Below, one piece after another: positions 16,044 through 18,719 of a stretch of 18,719 nucleotides of DNA. The notes beneath the pieces were generated by a model. It was not told the origin of the DNA, did no database searches, and saw only the letters and a list, made by a program, of their open reading frames with translations. Position 1 is the first letter of the stretch. The number at the start of each line of letters is the position of its first letter. The translations under genes and the position numbers were made by a program. The stretch spans positions 1 through 18,719 of the forward strand of contig CAMWQF010000019.1 in assembly GCA_947176285.1 (NCBI GenBank). Direction: 5' to 3'. Origin of the DNA: an uncultured Porphyromonadaceae bacterium (GTDB lineage Bacteria; Bacteroidota; Bacteroidia; Bacteroidales; Muribaculaceae).

Positions 16044-16580
16044 ATGACTGAGTTGGAGATGATGAGGTGGGTTTTAGGGATACTCATTACGGCAGGGGCT
16101 CTTGCCGTAACGGTGATGTATTTCTACCGCAATGATGAGAATCCTGCAATTGTGGCAGTCAATTCTGTGGATAGCCGCACCGTGTTGCTGCAGAGATTGA
16201 TGTCGCTGTCTCGGGATGGCGGAAGCATCATACCTTTGACTATACTTGAGTCTGATGTCTATGAAACTATCCAACAGAATATACGCAACGGCTCAATAAT
16301 AAAAGAATCAAGCCCGATATGGGACGAACTTGAGAAAGTCATAGTGAAGGGCAGCCCTAAGTTTAAGAGCAATCTGTATGTGCTTGCCGGAGGAGAATTG
16401 AAGTTGTCAGACCTTCATATGACGTTGCTGATCAAGTGTGGGGTGAGTCCTGCCAACATCGCCATGCTCGTAGGAAGATCTAAATCTACTATTACTTTCA
16501 GGAGAAAAGAAATGGGGAAGAAGTTTTTTGACCAGGATTTGGACGCAAATTCTGTTGATGAGTTAATTCGTTTAATATGA
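16044..16580 (+). CDS. Membrane-anchored helix-turn-helix protein
   Basis: The 178 residues have one predicted N-terminal transmembrane helix (about 8-28, WVLGILITAGALAVTVMYFY), a charged middle region, and a C-terminal helix-turn-helix at about 120-162 (LSDLHMTLLIKCGVSPANIAMLVGRSKSTITFRRKEMGKKFF). The block WDELEKVI...PKF...L preceding LKLSDLH resembles the C-terminal output part of large Bacteroidales membrane regulators that carry TPR or periplasmic sensor domains on the other side of the membrane. Here that sensor is missing and only a few residues precede the membrane helix, so this may be a reduced regulator or a gene remnant that is still open. It lies 17 bp after the DUF2442 gene, probably in the same operon. 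Binding to DNA from the membrane is inferred from the domains only. Confidence 0.6.
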   Translation: MTELEMMRWVLGILITAGALAVTVMYFYRNDENPAIVAVNSVDSRTVLLQRLMSLSRDGGSIIPLTILESDVYETIQQNIRNGSIIKESSPIWDELEKVIVKGSPKFKSNLYVLAGGELKLSDLHMTLLIKCGVSPANIAMLVGRSKSTITFRRKEMGKKFFDQDLDANSVDELIRLI

Positions 16581-16587
16581 ATGTATT

Positions 16588-16607
16588 GAAAGATTGTGCT
16601 ATCTTTC
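16588..16607. terminator. Weak AT-rich hairpin after the HTH gene
   Basis: A 7-bp stem (GAAAGAT against ATCTTTC) with a 6-nt loop begins 8 bp after the stop codon. It is AT-rich and is followed by CTAAACTAAAAC rather than a T-run. It may mark the end of the DUF4160-DUF2442-HTH transcript, but the support is weak. Confidence 0.3.
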
Positions 16608-16630
16608 TAAACTAAAACTAAACCCGGAAA

Positions 16631-16662
16631 TTTGCTGTTGGCGGGATAATTCCGTACCTTTG
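16631..16662 (+). promoter_or_regulatory. Near-consensus Bacteroidetes promoter for the small membrane protein pair
   Basis: TTTG at 16631-16634, a 20-bp spacer, and TACCTTTG at 16655-16662 match the Bacteroidetes consensus at every defined base. The predicted transcription start is near 16669. The leader begins with a purine-rich, repeat-like stretch (ACGCAGAGAGCGCAGAG, 16665-16681). Confidence 0.75.
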
Positions 16663-16694
16663 TCACGCAGAGAGCGCAGAGGGGCAGGGAACGC

Positions 16695-17015
16695 ATGGGA
16701 TATTGTGTGGAATCTTTTAAATCAACAGTTATGACGGAGTGGTTAAGGCGTATTGAAGAATGGTCAAAACTCAACGAGGATGCTGCCGACAGAGATAGGT
16801 ATTCAACGGGACTTTTCATAATGGTCTTGGCAGGATTGTGTCTGCAGCTTCCCTTGATACTTAACATAATCATACAGGCTTGTTTTATTGTATGCACTGT
16901 TCATCTTATATATTGGTATTTCAAGAGGGGCCATTATATATTGGCTGTTGTTAAGATAGGGCTAATCATTGCCCTATGTCTGGCGGAGAATATGTTTTAT
17001 TTTAAGATAATCTAA
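16695..17015 (+). CDS. Small three-helix membrane protein, first of a pair
   Basis: I do not recognise this family. From ATG 16695 it has 106 residues; an in-frame ATG at 16731 (MTEWLRRIEEW) is an alternative that would remove 12 residues. A charged N-terminal segment of about 35 residues is followed by three probable transmembrane helices near 38-57, 58-76 and 82-102. A short basic loop with K77-R-G79-H-Y joins helices 2 and 3. The W-x2-K-x-G-x4-A pattern at the end of helix 2 recurs in the next protein, which suggests the two are related. The next gene starts 9 bp after its stop. A strong promoter lies 33 bp upstream of the first ATG. The open frame, tight spacing and promoter support a real gene; function is unknown. 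Confidence 0.6.
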   Translation: MGYCVESFKSTVMTEWLRRIEEWSKLNEDAADRDRYSTGLFIMVLAGLCLQLPLILNIIIQACFIVCTVHLIYWYFKRGHYILAVVKIGLIIALCLAENMFYFKII

Positions 17016-17024
17016 TAATTAATT

Positions 17025-17330
17025 ATGAAACTTCGTAATATCATATCTTCTATCCACATGCCATATAGGAAGGTTATGTATGTGGTGTCAGGTTGCAGTA
17101 GCATATTTCTTTATGTAATTGACTGGTTGCCTTTTTCGTTGTATTTTTTAAGATACGTCTCAGTATCCATTTTATTGGGAGTGGCACTGTATTTTTCATT
17201 CTGGATGTATAAGGGGGGATATAGAAAGCAAGCGCTATTGGTGGCAATAGTCGGCGTGGCATTATTCGCAACGTCGATAGTAATCTTTAAATGGGCATAT
17301 GACGAACTATCCAGGTTAGGCTATCGGTAG
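17025..17330 (+). CDS. Small three-helix membrane protein, second of a pair
   Basis: I do not recognise this family. The 101 residues hold a short basic N-terminus (MKLRNIISSIHMPYRK) and three probable transmembrane helices near 16-33, 43-61 and 68-88. Helices 2 and 3 are joined by a KGGYRK loop. The pattern W60-x2-K63-x-G65-x4-A70 aligns without gaps to W74-x2-K77-x-G79-x4-A84 of the preceding protein, so the two may have arisen by duplication. It follows that gene by 9 bp and is probably translated from the same mRNA. Its stop lies only 28 bp from the stop of the convergent ATPase gene, with no obvious terminator between. Function is unknown. Confidence 0.6.
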   Translation: MKLRNIISSIHMPYRKVMYVVSGCSSIFLYVIDWLPFSLYFLRYVSVSILLGVALYFSFWMYKGGYRKQALLVAIVGVALFATSIVIFKWAYDELSRLGYR

Positions 17331-17358
17331 TCGGCATCGGAGGTTTCCTTTCGACAAA

Positions 17359-18719
17359 TCAGGATTCAATCTGCCAGCCTCCGATTCTGCGTGTCTCGGA
17401 TGAGAAGTTAACTCCGATTTTGAATAGTTTGCGGCTATCGGCAGCAAACTTACGGGTATACTGCTTCTCGTTGATTTGACGCAGAGCCTGTTCGGGAGTG
17501 GCATCATATTTCAACTCTATAATGTAGATGAATTTCGGAGTTTCGATAAGGAGGTCGATGCGTCCGTCGGAGGTATGCGTTTCTGCCTTAGCATCTATCC
17601 CTATCAGGGTCATAAGGATGTAGAATGCATTATGGAAATTATTCTCGTTATCCATCTTGAGATCGTAAGGCACTCCGGCGAAATATGCGTCGAGGCTCTT
17701 CATCATTTCCTCAGGTTTCCCCTCTTCAATGGCAAAGATTATGTCGCGGACCACACTTTCTGAAGTCCCTCTCTTTACCTTAACGTAAAACTGCAGCAGA
17801 TCGGAGAAAAGCCCTTCCTTGACTTCATCGTTAGGTACTTTCAGGAGAACTGTGTCGGTTTTTATGTCATAACTGGATATAGTCAGATAACCGGTCTGGT
17901 AAAGAAGAGCTGTCGGATCTGCGTTACGGAGATCAAGTCCGGAGAGATGGTTAATGCGCCACTTGGCATTGAGAATCTTCTCTACATCGACATCAGCACC
18001 ATATAGAGCCTTAGCGATGACGGTGGCGGCTCCTGTGGCATTCCAGTAGCTACTTATCCTTGATTCGGACATTGCGTTGAGCACAGACCACGGATTGTAG
18101 ATTTCGCTTCCTTTTTTAGCAAACCGGTATCCATCGTAGTTTTTCTTAAGCTTTTGGCGCATGTTCTCGTACGAGGTGTCGTATTCTTCTGCGAGTCTTT
18201 CTATTCCGGTGTGAAAGTTATCGAGAAGTTCTTTTTCTGTAATTCCGCATATGTCGGCGAACTTGTCGGCGAAAGTTATGTCCTTAAGATTGTTGAGGTC
18301 AGAGAAAACGCTGAGTTTGCTGAAACGGCTCACACCGGTCAGGAATACGAGGCGAATGTGCTCTGCCGAGCTTTTGAAGTTGGAGTATATTGATGCCAGT
18401 TTTGTGCGGTAGTGTTCGAAATTTTCGTCTTTGTCAAGATTTCCGACCAGAGGTTTGTCGTATTCATCTACGAGTATCACCACTTGTCTGCCGGTTTTCT
18501 CGTGAGCAGTCTTTATGATGGTGCTGAATCTTTGTGAATAATCCTCGTCTTTAACTTCAACTCCATATTTCTCCTCCCATCCTCGGAAAATCCTGTCAAG
18601 GACACCGTCGAGTTTTCCTTGCTCGGCGTATCGGTCGGTATTCAGGTCAAGCCGTAGCACAGGATATTGCTCCCAATCCCAGTCTGTAGAGTCAATATAG
18701 AGACCGTTGAAGAGGTAGC
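17359..18719 (-). CDS. AAA-ATPase-like / DUF1703 (PD-(D/E)XK nuclease) protein, 5' end outside window
   Basis: The gene reads leftward and its N-terminus lies beyond the right edge. The frame stays open from 18717 through YLFNGLYI and DWDWEQYPV into the GTG at 18660, so 18660 is not the true start. The visible part is about 453 residues. The first half matches the AAA-ATPase-like family (PF09820), with a Walker B-like VVILVDEYDKPL; the Walker A motif must lie outside. The middle has the family-typical LTGVSRFSKLSVFSDLNNL and YDGYRF. The C-terminus matches DUF1703 (PDDEXK_9, PF08011), with GRIDLLIE followed by IIELKYD, whose Asp, Glu (17515-17517) and Lys (17509-17511) form a nuclease-type site. 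Such genes occur in many copies in Bacteroidales genomes, and their role is not established. Confidence 0.88.
   Translation of the reverse strand, partial: YLFNGLYIDSTDWDWEQYPVLRLDLNTDRYAEQGKLDGVLDRIFRGWEEKYGVEVKDEDYSQRFSTIIKTAHEKTGRQVVILVDEYDKPLVGNLDKDENFEHYRTKLASIYSNFKSSAEHIRLVFLTGVSRFSKLSVFSDLNNLKDITFADKFADICGITEKELLDNFHTGIERLAEEYDTSYENMRQKLKKNYDGYRFAKKGSEIYNPWSVLNAMSESRISSYWNATGAATVIAKALYGADVDVEKILNAKWRINHLSGLDLRNADPTALLYQTGYLTISSYDIKTDTVLLKVPNDEVKEGLFSDLLQFYVKVKRGTSESVVRDIIFAIEEGKPEEMMKSLDAYFAGVPYDLKMDNENNFHNAFYILMTLIGIDAKAETHTSDGRIDLLIETPKFIYIIELKYDATPEQALRQINEKQYTRKFAADSRKLFKIGVNFSSETRRIGGWQIES

Noticed and set aside
16734..16750. GGAGTGGTTAAGGCG resembles the D-arm of tRNA-Ser or tRNA-Leu
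   Set aside because: No matching acceptor stem, anticodon arm or T-loop (GGTTCGAATCC-like) is found at the right distances; the stretch lies in a coding frame.
18154..18393. Open frame of 79 codons on the plus strand
   Set aside because: It lies antisense within the well-supported ATPase/DUF1703 gene and shows no protein family features.

Overview
The window looks like a chromosomal segment of a member of the Bacteroidales, possibly Muribaculaceae or a relative; the family is a guess. The supporting signs are: an mnmG-apt-uvrC order familiar from Bacteroides-type genomes; promoters of the Bacteroidetes form (TTTG, about 20 bp, TAnnTTTG) with almost no Shine-Dalgarno sequences; an OmpA-like/TPR lipoprotein with the 'ASPDG' signature; and an AAA-ATPase-like/DUF1703 gene of a kind abundant in this order. 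No rRNA, tRNA, CRISPR array, insertion sequence or phage gene was seen, and no stretch longer than 300 bases lacks a gene.

Region 1 (1-4694) carries mnmG (tRNA wobble-uridine modification), apt (adenine salvage) and uvrC (excision repair nuclease). Between mnmG and apt lies a perfect 16-bp palindrome matching the chromosomal parS consensus, which suggests this segment is in the origin-proximal domain. A terminator-like hairpin separates apt from uvrC.

Region 2 (4695-6744) starts with a 14-bp tandem repeat and a -7 promoter element. It then encodes an OlsB/GlsB-like GNAT N-acyltransferase and an ATP-grasp ligase of unknown substrate. The two could form a small acyl-amino-acid or aminolipid pathway.

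Region 3 (6745-8729) holds one gene for an OmpA-like plus TPR lipoprotein, with its own good promoter and a strong hairpin downstream. Its codon use suggests high expression.

Region 4 (8730-15419) runs nadB (aspartate oxidase, NAD synthesis), an S41 (Ctp) protease lipoprotein, and mfd (transcription-repair coupling). The protease and mfd overlap by 4 bp.

Region 5 (15420-18719) is accessory. A near-consensus promoter drives DUF4160, DUF2442 and a membrane-anchored helix-turn-helix protein. A second near-consensus promoter drives two small three-helix membrane proteins that look like tandem relatives. A convergent AAA-ATPase-like/PD-(D/E)XK gene runs off the right edge. The two promoter-linked cassettes in this region are the best candidates for something undescribed.
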